Assembly: GCF_014297285.1 (NCBI RefSeq)
Contig: NZ_JACOQI010000033.1
Location: 1-15,352 of the forward strand
DNA length: 15,352 nucleotides
Direction: 5' to 3'
DNA from: Dysosmobacter segnis
Lineage (GTDB): Bacteria; Bacillota; Clostridia; Oscillospirales; Oscillospiraceae
Under the pieces are notes generated by a model that was given only the letters and a program-made list of their open reading frames with translations, was not told the origin of the DNA and did not search any database. Every line of letters begins with the position of its first letter. Positions within the stretch are counted from its first letter, which is position 1. The translations under genes were made by a program, and so were the position numbers. Shown one piece after another: positions 1 to 6,225 of this stretch.

Positions 1-434
1 GCCATGTCTACCAGATAGGCGCGGCTGCGGCACAGCTCTCGCAGAGCCAGGATTTTGTCCTGAGGCACGTTGCTGGCTTTGCAGCGGCCAAAGCGGACAA
101 GGTCCGCAATGACGAGTGAATCCCTGGCATCGGTTTTGGCCTTGCGGATGTAAAGCTCCCGCAGAGAATGGGATTGGATAGGATTCAGAACCATGACTGT
201 GTATCCGTCTTTCAAAAGCCTGGCGTAGAGTGCCAGCCAATAGTGGGCGGTGGATTCCATGGCGAATACGATCTGGCTCTTTACAAGGGTCAGTTTCCGT
301 ACCTGTTCCAGTAACAGATTGTAGCCGGTACAGTTATTCCGGAAGCTGAATGCCTTGCGGACAACCTGGCCATCCTCAGCGATGATGATGGCTTCGTGAC
401 TCCGTTTGGCAATGTCGATCCCGACAATGAACAT
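1..434 (-). CDS. IS110-family transposase (DEDD recombinase), N-terminal part, cut by the window edge
   Basis: Reading leftward from ATG at 434, an open frame runs to the window edge and gives 144 residues. The start MFIVGIDIAK carries the first acidic residue (D7). AMESTAHYW carries E60 and KTDARDS carries D102 and D105. These four match the DEDD RuvC-like catalytic domain of IS110 transposases, which excise and insert elements through a circular intermediate. The C-terminal half, with the serine-containing domain of this family, lies outside the window, so it is unknown whether the gene is intact. The start is chosen because GIDIAK is the family N-terminus. A purine-rich AGGAAAGGCAGG lies 10 or more bases upstream, a poor ribosome site, so translation may be weak. 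The upstream segment (435 to about 660) looks like the noncoding left end of the element. Family assignment is firm; IS110 rather than IS1111 subgroup is inferred from where the structured RNA lies. Confidence 0.9.
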   Translation of the reverse strand, partial: MFIVGIDIAKRSHEAIIIAEDGQVVRKAFSFRNNCTGYNLLLEQVRKLTLVKSQIVFAMESTAHYWLALYARLLKDGYTVMVLNPIQSHSLRELYIRKAKTDARDSLVIADLVRFGRCKASNVPQDKILALRELCRSRAYLVDM

Positions 435-463
435 AGTGTTGGCACCTGCCTTTCCTGTTGATG

Positions 464-627
464 TACAGACAGTTCCTCATGTCCTTATGAGTCATATCCT
501 GCATAGAAATCTGCGGAAAGATCACTCCCGCATCCGGCTCATTCATGAAATCCCATAAGGGAGAGGTCCCATACTGCTGTAAAGCGGACAGTGCCGCAGG
601 GATAAAGCAGGGAGCCTCTGTCTGCAT
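464..627 (-). ncRNA. Putative IS110 bridge RNA upstream of the transposase
   Basis: On the minus strand, between an extended -10 box (634-642) and the transposase start, the sequence folds into a closed two-arm structure. A basal stem of 9 bp pairs 618-626 (TGCAGACAG) with 464-472 (CTGTCTGTA, one G-U). Arm A pairs 607-610 with 574-577 around an internal loop and an inner GCGG/CCGC hairpin (594-597 with 584-587). Arm B pairs 544-547 with 478-481, 538-542 with 487-491, and 526-532 with 512-518, again with internal loops. In IS110 elements the left noncoding end is known to encode a bridge RNA of similar size (about 180 nt) with two internal loops that pair with target and donor DNA. Position, size and architecture agree. 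The fold was made by eye, with no covariation or energy calculation. Confidence 0.55.
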
Positions 628-633
628 GAGGAA

Positions 634-642
634 ATTATATCA
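634..642 (-). promoter_or_regulatory. Extended -10 box (TGATATAAT) for the IS110 RNA/transposase
   Basis: The minus strand reads TGATATAAT, a perfect -10 hexamer with the TGn extension, placing transcription start near 627, at the base of the proposed RNA fold. The expected -35 window about 17 bp upstream (657-662) reads TATCCTCG-like sequence with no good -35. In IS110 circles the -35 is supplied by the right end, so a lone -10 is what an integrated left end would show. Confidence 0.6.
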
Positions 643-664
643 TCGTCACCGTTGGACGAGGATA

Positions 665-1199
665 GCATACGGTAAATGTGCAAGGAAAACGCATAATTAT
701 TGAGAGATTCAACGCATCTTATTTATAGCAGGATAAAGTGCTGGCGTCGGAACCGACGCTCTGCCCAATCACTTCTGCCCGCAGTGCGGGCAGTTGACGG
801 GGGTTTCAGCGCAGTTGGTTGTGGCGTCTTTTGAAGGGAATTTCAGAGCGGCTGGCGTCTTGGTTCCCGCAAACGCAGGCGCCCCAAGGATTTTGGTGGC
901 GCCTTATGGCTGTTTTTGAAGAAAATCAAGGTAATCGCATCCGCATGACCGATGGCGCAGGTCGCACACATTTTGCGCCGCTGTAGTCAATGAAAAGAGA
1001 CTTCTTGACCGTCCAAAAAACGCACCGCTGTAACCAAAGAAGAGCGTTCCCCGGCAGCGCAGAAATTGCGCCGCCATAGACAAAGATAAGGCGGCGCGGC
1101 TCCGAGGGGCAAATGATAACTTTCTGATAACGATTCCGTTTTTCGGTAGCTTTGTTCCCTTGGTTACGGTATTGTTCGTTGTCGAAAGGGGCTGATTTT
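665..1199. other. Hairpin-rich region between the IS110 end and the integrase, no convincing gene
   Basis: No reading frame here has a start with a ribosome site and family-like content. Four strong inverted repeats are visible: 744-750/753-759 (GCGTCGG/CCGACGC), 775-782/786-793 (CTGCCCGC/GCGGGCAG), 877-887/893-904 (AGGCGCC plus CCAA, one bulge), and 1068-1075/1090-1097 (GCGCCGCC/GGCGGCGC). GTAACCAA near 1030-1037 is repeated inverted as TTGGTTAC at 1160-1167, just before the integrase. One frame around 770-930 on the plus strand contains CPQCG but lacks a start codon. The region is probably a degraded or regulatory end of the integrated element. Confidence 0.5.
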
Positions 1200-2351
1200 A
1201 TGCCAAAAAGACGAGCGAACGGGGAAGGGAACATCCGAAAACGCAAAGACGGACGCTGGGAGGGTCGCTACACAGTCGGTCACGATCCAGAAACAGGAAA
1301 GGCCATCATTAAAAACGTCCTCGGCAAGACGCAGACAGAAGTCAAGGAAAAACTGAAAAAAGCCATCGAGGAAAATGTGGGCATCGACTACGGACGAGCG
1401 AAAACCTACACGGTGGGTAACTGGTTAGATGTGTGGTATGAGAACTATGCCAAAATCAAGATGCGCCCATCCACCTACCTGACCTATCATGGCTACATCG
1501 AAAACCACATCAAGCCGCAGCTCGGCAAGATCCTGTTGAATGATCTGACAACACTGCATCTGCAACAGTTCTACAAGAAATTGTTGGCAGAAGGGCGGGT
1601 AGAGCGAATCGAAGCACAGAAGCAGCCCAAGGGACTGAGCGCCAAAACAGTACGCAACATCCATCAAATCATTTCCTCTGCCCTGAAGCTGGCAGTCGAG
1701 CAGCGGCTGATCGCCCGCAATCCGGCAGACGGCTGCGCGTTGCCGAAGGCGGAGCGCAAGGAAATGCAGACGCTTCCTGTTGAGCAGCTGACATCCTTCC
1801 TCCGCGAGGCAAAAGACAGCGGCGTGTTCACCCTGTACTACATCGACCTGACCACCGGCCTGCGGCGGGGCGAATTGCTCGGATTAAAATGGTTGGACAT
1901 TGATTTGGAAAAAGGAGACCTCCGGGTTCAACGGCAGATCGGGCGCGTCGACGGCAAAATCATTGAGATGCCGCTGAAAACGAAAAACGCCTACCGCACT
2001 CTGCCGCTGTCGGCAGACGCGATAAGCGTTCTGAAAATGCAGAAATGCAAAGTTGGGAACAGTGAGTGGGTGTTTCCCTCGCCCACCGGAGGCCCTATGT
2101 CCCCGGACAGCGTCCTGCACATGCTGCACCGCGTTTTAAAGCGGGCAGGGTTGCCGAAGGTGCGGTTCCATGACCTGCGTCACACCTTCGCAACGCTGGC
2201 ACTGCAAAACGGTGTGGACATCAAAACCGTGTCTGGCATGCTGGGGCATTTTTCAGCAGGCTTTACGCTGGACACCTACGCTCATGTAACGACCTCCGCC
2301 AAGCGTGAAGCGGCAAAGACAATGGGTAACATTCTCTCTGGTGCGGTATAA
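1200..2351 (+). CDS. Tyrosine-type site-specific integrase (phage / ICE class)
   Basis: This 383-residue enzyme cuts and rejoins DNA at attachment sites to insert or excise a mobile element. Residues 1-60 form the arm-binding type N-terminus (NGEGNIRKRKDGRWEGRY), about 65-175 the SAM-like core-binding domain, and 195-375 the catalytic domain. All catalytic residues are present: R222 (TGLRRGELLG), K260 (PLKTK), H324 and R327 (HDLRHTFA), H350 (GMLGH), and nucleophile Y360 (LDTYAHV). It is therefore probably active. The frame is open back to 1152, but ATG 1200 is preferred because GAAAGGGG lies 7 bases upstream and MPKRRANGEG is the typical family start. The gene ends 117 bp from the 3' end of the initiator tRNA gene, so that tRNA is the likely integration site and the element would extend left beyond the window. 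No excisionase is seen beside it. Confidence 0.95.
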   Translation: MPKRRANGEGNIRKRKDGRWEGRYTVGHDPETGKAIIKNVLGKTQTEVKEKLKKAIEENVGIDYGRAKTYTVGNWLDVWYENYAKIKMRPSTYLTYHGYIENHIKPQLGKILLNDLTTLHLQQFYKKLLAEGRVERIEAQKQPKGLSAKTVRNIHQIISSALKLAVEQRLIARNPADGCALPKAERKEMQTLPVEQLTSFLREAKDSGVFTLYYIDLTTGLRRGELLGLKWLDIDLEKGDLRVQRQIGRVDGKIIEMPLKTKNAYRTLPLSADAISVLKMQKCKVGNSEWVFPSPTGGPMSPDSVLHMLHRVLKRAGLPKVRFHDLRHTFATLALQNGVDIKTVSGMLGHFSAGFTLDTYAHVTTSAKREAAKTMGNILSGAV

Positions 2352-2373
2352 TCCTTTCCACTATCCGCTCCCG

Positions 2374-2395
2374 TTGGGGTCAGTGTTTGGGTCAG
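2374..2395 (+). repeat. Tandem direct repeat TTGGGGTCAG / TTTGGGTCAG after the integrase
   Basis: Two 10-bp copies (2374-2383 and 2386-2395) match at 9 of 10 positions and start 12 bp apart, between the integrase stop and the tRNA terminator. Short direct repeats beside an integrase are often arm-type binding sites of the enzyme. That role is inferred from position only. Confidence 0.45.
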
Positions 2396-2435
2396 AAAAA
2401 ACGGCAAGTAAGTTATTGGGCAAAAAAGTACGGAA

Positions 2436-2467
2436 AAAGTCCTGATTTCGCAAGAAATCAGGACTTT
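2436..2467 (-). terminator. Terminator of the fMet/Leu tRNA unit
   Basis: A perfect 14-bp stem (2436-2449 with 2454-2467) closes a 4-nt loop and is followed on the minus strand by TTCC and, further on, a run of T. It starts two bases beyond the encoded CCA end of tRNA-fMet. Confidence 0.85.
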
Positions 2468-2468
2468 C

Positions 2469-2544
<76 letters not shown>

Positions 2545-2555
2545 ATATTTATTTT

Positions 2556-2641
2556 TGGTGCCGGTGACCGGACTCGAACCGGTACAGTATTGCTACCGGG
2601 AGATTTTAAGTCTCCTGTGTCTACCATTCCACCACACCGGC
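2556..2641 (-). tRNA. tRNA-Leu (anticodon TAA)
   Basis: An 86-nt class II tRNA with a long variable arm, acceptor GCCGGTG/CACCGGC, anticodon loop CTTAAAA (TAA, reads UUA/UUG), T-arm GGTTCGAGTCC and an encoded CCA (2556-2558). It lies 11 bp upstream of tRNA-fMet in the same transcription unit. Confidence 0.96.
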
Positions 2642-2659
2642 AGCTTATCGGCAAATACT

Positions 2660-2689
2660 AGGATACCATACTCCCGGGGAACTTGTCAA
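2660..2689 (-). promoter_or_regulatory. Promoter of the Leu-fMet tRNA unit
   Basis: On the minus strand TTGACA (2684-2689) is followed after 18 bp by TATCCT (2660-2665) with a TGG extension. Transcription would start close to the tRNA-Leu 5' end at 2641. Confidence 0.8.
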
Positions 2690-2716
2690 GAGGAAACTTT
2701 AAAATAAGGAAAGAAA

Positions 2717-2750
2717 ATTGAAATGCCGCGAAATGCCACGGCATTTCAAT
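2717..2750 (-). terminator. Terminator of tRNA-Gly
   Basis: A 12-bp stem pairs 2717-2728 with 2739-2750, followed on the minus strand by TTTTC. The loop contains a further copy of the GAAATGCC word found in the stem, so an alternative shorter pairing is possible. It begins one base after the encoded CCA of tRNA-Gly. Confidence 0.8.
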
Positions 2751-2751
2751 C

Positions 2752-2825
2752 TGGAGCGGCTGATGGGAGTCGAACCCACCTATGCAGCTTGGGAAGCTGC
2801 CGTTCTACCGATGAACTACAGCCGC
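2752..2825 (-). tRNA. tRNA-Gly (anticodon CCC)
   Basis: A 74-nt cloverleaf with acceptor GCGGCTG/CAGCCGC, anticodon stem GCAGC/GCTGC around loop TTCCCAA (CCC, reads GGG), U73 discriminator as expected for glycine, and encoded CCA (2752-2754). It forms its own transcription unit. Confidence 0.95.
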
Positions 2826-2838
2826 AGGAATGTATTGT

Positions 2839-2867
2839 ATTATAGCAGACCTTTCTTTATTTTGCAA
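2839..2867 (-). promoter_or_regulatory. Promoter of tRNA-Gly
   Basis: On the minus strand TTGCAA (2862-2867), a 17-bp spacer and a perfect TATAAT (2839-2844) lie just upstream of the tRNA 5' end at 2825. Confidence 0.85.
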
Positions 2868-2951
2868 CACGAAAAATGGCGGGTCTTCTGAAAAAGTTAG
2901 AAGGATCTCCGGGGGTCAAATGACGGCGGCATGAACGCCTTTGCACACTCA

Positions 2952-2957
2952 TATAAT
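2952..2957 (+). promoter_or_regulatory. Possible -10 box for the carboxypeptidase gene
   Basis: TATAAT lies 26 bp before the start codon at 2984, which leaves a short leader containing the AGGGGAGG ribosome site. No good -35 is seen at 17 bp, so this is tentative. Confidence 0.4.
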
Positions 2958-2983
2958 GCACCGATCAGAAAGGGGAGGTCATC

Positions 2984-4105
2984 ATGAAAAAAATCCTGGC
3001 GCTGATGGGCGCCGTATTGCTGCTGAGCGTCAGCGCCCGGGCTGTGGAGGTGTCCGCTCCCTCGGCACTGCTGATGGAAAAGGAGACAGGGACCGTGCTG
3101 TTTGCCAAAAACGAGCACGAAAAGCTGGAACCGGCCAGCGTCACCAAGATTATGACGCTGCTGCTGACCATGGAGGCCATTGACGGCGGGACACTGCGCT
3201 ATGAGGACACCGTTACCGCCTCACCTCACGCCTGCTCCATGGGCGGCAGTCAGATTTGGCTGAAGGAGGGGGAACGGCTGACCGTGGACGAGATGCTGAA
3301 GGCCGTGTGCGTGGTATCCGCCAATGACTGCGCCGTGGCACTGGCAGAGCATCTGGCCGGCAGTGAGGAATCCTTCGTGGAGCGGATGAACCGGCGGGCA
3401 GCGGAGCTGGGGATGAATGACACTACTTTCAAAAACGCCTGCGGTCTGCCGGTGGAGGGCCACGTCACCTCTGCCTACGACATTGCTTTGATGAGCCGGG
3501 AGCTGATGCTGCGCCATCCGGATATCCGAAGATACACAACGGTCTGGATGGACACCCTTCGAGATGGGGCATCCTCACTGGTCAATACCAACAAGTTAGT
3601 GCGGTTCTATGACGGCACTACCGGACTGAAAACCGGCTCCACCAACGCTGCCGGGTACTGTATTTCCGCCACGGCGGAGCGGGACGGCATGGAACTGATT
3701 GCCGTCATTCTCAAGGGAAAGACCTCTCCGGAGCGGTTTGCGGACGCGCAGACGCTGTTGAATTACGGCTTTGCCTCCTACGCCCTGAAAACCGTTATCC
3801 CCGACGAACCGCTGCCGCCAGTGCCGGTGCGCTTGGGCACACAGGCCACAGTCCAGCCGGTTTTGGGCGAGGAAAACCAGCTGCTGCTGGAAAAGGCCAA
3901 GACAGGAGAGCTGGGCCAGTCCGTGACGCTGGAACCCTCCGTACAGGCCCCGGTGGCGGTGGGAGATCGGCTGGGGACGCTGACCGTCACCTTCGGGGAA
4001 GAGGTTCTGGCGGAACTGCCCCTGCTGGCGGGGGAGGAGGTTCCCCGGATCACCTTCCGCCAAATGCTGCCACGGGTGCTGCGGATCGCCTGTCTGGTTG
4101 AGTGA
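2984..4105 (+). CDS. D-alanyl-D-alanine carboxypeptidase, DacF/PBP5 type (peptidase S11)
   Basis: This enzyme removes the terminal D-alanine from peptidoglycan pentapeptides outside the membrane and so limits cross-linking. The 373-residue protein begins with a signal peptide (1-20, cut after ARA). The penicillin-binding motifs are all present: S52-x-x-K55 (ASVTK), S112-A-N114 (VSANDC) and K216-T-G (GLKTGST). Residues about 275-360 form the beta-rich C-terminal domain of the PBP5 family. The tail (MLPRVLRIACLVE) is short and only weakly amphipathic compared with the usual membrane-anchoring helix, so attachment may be loose. AGGGGAGG lies 6 bases before the ATG. The gene appears monocistronic between the tRNA cluster and pgi, which has its own promoter. 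Family is certain; the choice among DacA, DacB and DacF is not, so no symbol is given. Confidence 0.93.
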   Translation: MKKILALMGAVLLLSVSARAVEVSAPSALLMEKETGTVLFAKNEHEKLEPASVTKIMTLLLTMEAIDGGTLRYEDTVTASPHACSMGGSQIWLKEGERLTVDEMLKAVCVVSANDCAVALAEHLAGSEESFVERMNRRAAELGMNDTTFKNACGLPVEGHVTSAYDIALMSRELMLRHPDIRRYTTVWMDTLRDGASSLVNTNKLVRFYDGTTGLKTGSTNAAGYCISATAERDGMELIAVILKGKTSPERFADAQTLLNYGFASYALKTVIPDEPLPPVPVRLGTQATVQPVLGEENQLLLEKAKTGELGQSVTLEPSVQAPVAVGDRLGTLTVTFGEEVLAELPLLAGEEVPRITFRQMLPRVLRIACLVE

Positions 4106-4131
4106 ACGGATCTCGCACCGCCCTTTTTCTC

Positions 4132-4160
4132 TTGCCGTACCCGGGGAAAAATGCTATACT
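4132..4160 (+). promoter_or_regulatory. Promoter of the phosphoglucose isomerase gene
   Basis: TTGCCG (4132-4137), a 17-bp spacer and TATACT (4155-4160) precede the gene by about 60 bp. Confidence 0.75.
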
Positions 4161-4219
4161 GGACAAACAGAGGGAAAATGTGCCCTCTGGCTGAAATTTG
4201 ATACATGAGGGTGAATCAC

Positions 4220-5560
4220 ATGCTGGATGTTCAGTTGTTTGATCTGCATACATTTTTACCGAAGCCTTACGAGGAGGCACTGCTGCCCCGTTTGAAAAAA
4301 GCCCATGAAGAACTCCAGACCGGCACCGGTCTGGGCGGAGAATTCACCGGATGGGTGCATCTGCCCCAGGCGTATGACCGGGAGGAATTTGCTCGAATTC
4401 AGGCTGCCGCTAAGAAGATCCAAAGCGATTCTCAGGCGTTGGTGGTCATCGGCATCGGCGGCAGCTATCTGGGAGCCCGCGGCGTGATCGACTGCCTGTG
4501 TTCTCCCAATTATAACCTGAAAAAGAAAGAGACGCCCAACGTGTACTTTGTGGGCAACGGTCTCTCCGGCGACGCACTGAGCGAGGTACTGGATCTGGTG
4601 CGGGATGTGGATTTCTCCGTGAATATCATCTCCAAATCCGGTACCACCACGGAGCCTGCCGTGGCATTCCGTTTCTTCCGGGAGCTGCTGGAGGAGAAAT
4701 ACGGCAAGGAGGAATCCGGCAAGCGCATCTACGCCACCACCGATAAGGCCCGGGGTGCGCTGAAATCTCTGGCGGACGCCGAGGGCTGGGAGACCTTTGC
4801 GGTGCCGGATGACATCGGCGGCCGCTATTCCGTCCTTACCGCCGTGGGCCTGCTGCCCATCGCCGTTACCGGTGTGGATGTGGAGGCCCTGATGGAGGGC
4901 GCGGCTGAGATGATGAACGTCTGTGCCGACGGCTCCTACGATAGTCCCGCATGGCAGTATGCCGCTCTGCGGTATGAGCTGTACCGGGCCGGGTACGCCA
5001 TTGAAATTCTGGGCTGCTACGATCCAGCCTTCCGGTTTATGACGGAGTGGTGGAAGCAGCTCTACGGCGAGAGCGAGGGAAAGGACGGCAAGGGCCTGTT
5101 CCCCGCCAGTGTGGAGTTTACCGCAGACCTGCACTCCATGGGGCAGTATATTCAGGAGGGCCGCCGGATCCTCTTCGAGACGATCGTGCGGCTGGGTGCC
5201 TCCGACCGGCAGCTGGCCGTTCCTCGGGACGAGACGGACGGCGACGGGCTGAACTTCCTTGCGGGTGCGTCTATGGACCACATCCGGGACCGGGCCACGG
5301 AGGGAACGCTCTTGGCCCACAGTCAGGGCGGCGTACCCAACGTCATTGTGAATGTGGGCGGTAAGGGCCCCCGTGAGCTGGGCCGGCTCATCTACTTCTT
5401 TGAGTATGCCTGCGGCTTGTCCGGCTATCTGCTGGATGTGAATCCCTTCGACCAGCCCGGCGTGGAGGCGTATAAGAAGAATATGTTTGCCCTCCTCGGC
5501 AAGCCCGGCTACGAGGATCGTAAGGCGGAGCTGGAAGCCAAGCTGACCGAAAAGCATTGA
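4220..5560 (+). CDS. pgi: Glucose-6-phosphate isomerase
   Basis: Interconverts glucose-6-phosphate and fructose-6-phosphate in the cytoplasm (glycolysis and gluconeogenesis). The 446-residue length fits the Gram-positive short form. Visible motifs include [11 protein letters not shown] (from residue 78) and SKSGTTTE (from 138), which bind sugar phosphate. [14 protein letters not shown] (from 197) is PROSITE signature 1 and [10 protein letters not shown] (from 410) is signature 2. The catalytic base E284 lies in GESEGK, H305 in [10 protein letters not shown], and K419 closes the active site. ATG 4220 is preferred over in-frame ATG 4205 because GAGGGTG (4207-4213) sits 6 bases before it and itself overlaps the 4205 codon. 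A 15-bp terminator hairpin follows, so the gene is probably transcribed alone. Confidence 0.97.
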   Translation: MLDVQLFDLHTFLPKPYEEALLPRLKKAHEELQTGTGLGGEFTGWVHLPQAYDREEFARIQAAAKKIQSDSQALVVIGIGGSYLGARGVIDCLCSPNYNLKKKETPNVYFVGNGLSGDALSEVLDLVRDVDFSVNIISKSGTTTEPAVAFRFFRELLEEKYGKEESGKRIYATTDKARGALKSLADAEGWETFAVPDDIGGRYSVLTAVGLLPIAVTGVDVEALMEGAAEMMNVCADGSYDSPAWQYAALRYELYRAGYAIEILGCYDPAFRFMTEWWKQLYGESEGKDGKGLFPASVEFTADLHSMGQYIQEGRRILFETIVRLGASDRQLAVPRDETDGDGLNFLAGASMDHIRDRATEGTLLAHSQGGVPNVIVNVGGKGPRELGRLIYFFEYACGLSGYLLDVNPFDQPGVEAYKKNMFALLGKPGYEDRKAELEAKLTEKH

Positions 5561-5580
5561 GAAAAGCGGAATATGCAAAA

Positions 5581-5615
5581 AAACACGGCAGAGCATACAT
5601 TGCTCTGCCGTGTTT
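5581..5615 (+). terminator. Terminator after pgi
   Basis: A perfect 15-bp stem (5581-5595 with 5601-5615) closes a TACAT loop. A-rich sequence precedes it and a T-containing tail follows, 20 bp after the pgi stop. Confidence 0.8.
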
Positions 5616-5645
5616 ATAAACAAATTTTGAAGTTACTTTTTGGGA

Positions 5646-5674
5646 TTGTCTTTTTTCATTCTTTATGGTATGCT
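5646..5674 (+). promoter_or_regulatory. Promoter of the small P-loop protein gene
   Basis: TTGTCT (5646-5651), a 17-bp spacer and TATGCT (5669-5674) with a TGG extension lie about 58 bp before the start codon. Confidence 0.65.
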
Positions 5675-5731
5675 ATGACTACGAAAGGTCCCGTTAATTA
5701 CGGAGACGAACTATGACAGGAGTGATCTATT

Positions 5732-6142
5732 ATGGTTAGACTGATTATGGGCGTCAAGGGTTCCGGCAAAACCAAGCAGCTCATCGAACTCATCAACGCT
5801 GCCGCGAAGGATGAGGCCGGCAATGTGGTCTGCATTGAGCCGAAGCGTGATATGTCCTACAATATTCACTACAACATCCGCCTGATTGACGCGCAGGAAT
5901 ACGATCTGCACAGCTATGAGGTATTCCGTGGCTTTATCAGCGGTCTGTATGCCGGCAACTATGATATTTCTCAGGTGTTCATCGACAACCTGTGCAAGAC
6001 CGTGGGTGCCGATGTGGATGCGGAGACTGAGAAGTTCCTCAACTGGCTGGATGTATTCGGCGAGCGGAACAACATCAAGTTCACCGTCACCATCAGCGGC
6101 GACGTGGAAACTGCTACCGATGGTATGCGGAAGTACCTGTAA
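5732..6142 (+). CDS. Small P-loop NTP-binding protein of unknown function
   Basis: The 136-residue product begins almost at once with a Walker A motif (GVKGSGKT, residues 7-14). A candidate Walker B strand follows (DISQVFIDN, about residues 78-86), then a predicted helix-strand pair (NIKFTVTISGD). There is no signal peptide and no membrane segment, so it should be cytoplasmic. The order short strand, GxxGSGKT, KQLIELI helix, hydrophobic strand, IEPKRD resembles the start of type II thymidine kinases. The family's DExQF motif, lasso loop and zinc cysteines are missing, so a thymidine kinase role is not supported. AGGAG lies 9 bases before the ATG. Its own promoter and a strong terminator make it a single-gene unit. 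Conserved small NTPase is as far as the sequence allows. Confidence 0.85.
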   Translation: MVRLIMGVKGSGKTKQLIELINAAAKDEAGNVVCIEPKRDMSYNIHYNIRLIDAQEYDLHSYEVFRGFISGLYAGNYDISQVFIDNLCKTVGADVDAETEKFLNWLDVFGERNNIKFTVTISGDVETATDGMRKYL

Positions 6143-6170
6143 TTGAATATACCTGAAATTGAATAAAAGA

Positions 6171-6200
6171 AAGCCGCCCTGCTAAAGCAGGGCGGCTTTT
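6171..6200. terminator. Bidirectional terminator between convergent genes
   Basis: A 12-bp GC-rich stem (6171-6182 with 6187-6198) with loop TAAA is flanked by T-runs on both strands. It separates the rightward P-loop gene from the leftward SLH gene. Confidence 0.88.
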
Positions 6201-6225
6201 ATATTATGATCTGAGACTGAAAAAT

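Noticed and set aside
376..627. 83-residue minus-strand frame upstream of the transposase
   Set aside because: It lies over the proposed RNA fold, runs into the transposase gene in another frame, and its ATG has no proper ribosome site.
770..933. Plus-strand frame with a CPQCG zinc-ribbon-like motif
   Set aside because: No start codon or ribosome site; the motif is produced by the palindrome CTGCCCGCAGTGCGGGCAG, so it may be accidental.
1152..1199. Upstream extension of the integrase
   Set aside because: The 16 extra residues do not look like the family and the ribosome site points to ATG 1200.
926..1246. 106-residue minus-strand frame before the integrase
   Set aside because: Low-complexity basic product without a family signature, overlapping the integrase start and the 1068-1097 hairpin.
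4205..4219. Alternative pgi start
   Set aside because: The ribosome site GAGGGTG overlaps this codon; ATG 4220 fits spacing and family start.
4256..5623. 455-residue open frame opposite pgi
   Set aside because: Shadow of GC-rich coding in the antisense frame; pgi motifs are unambiguous.
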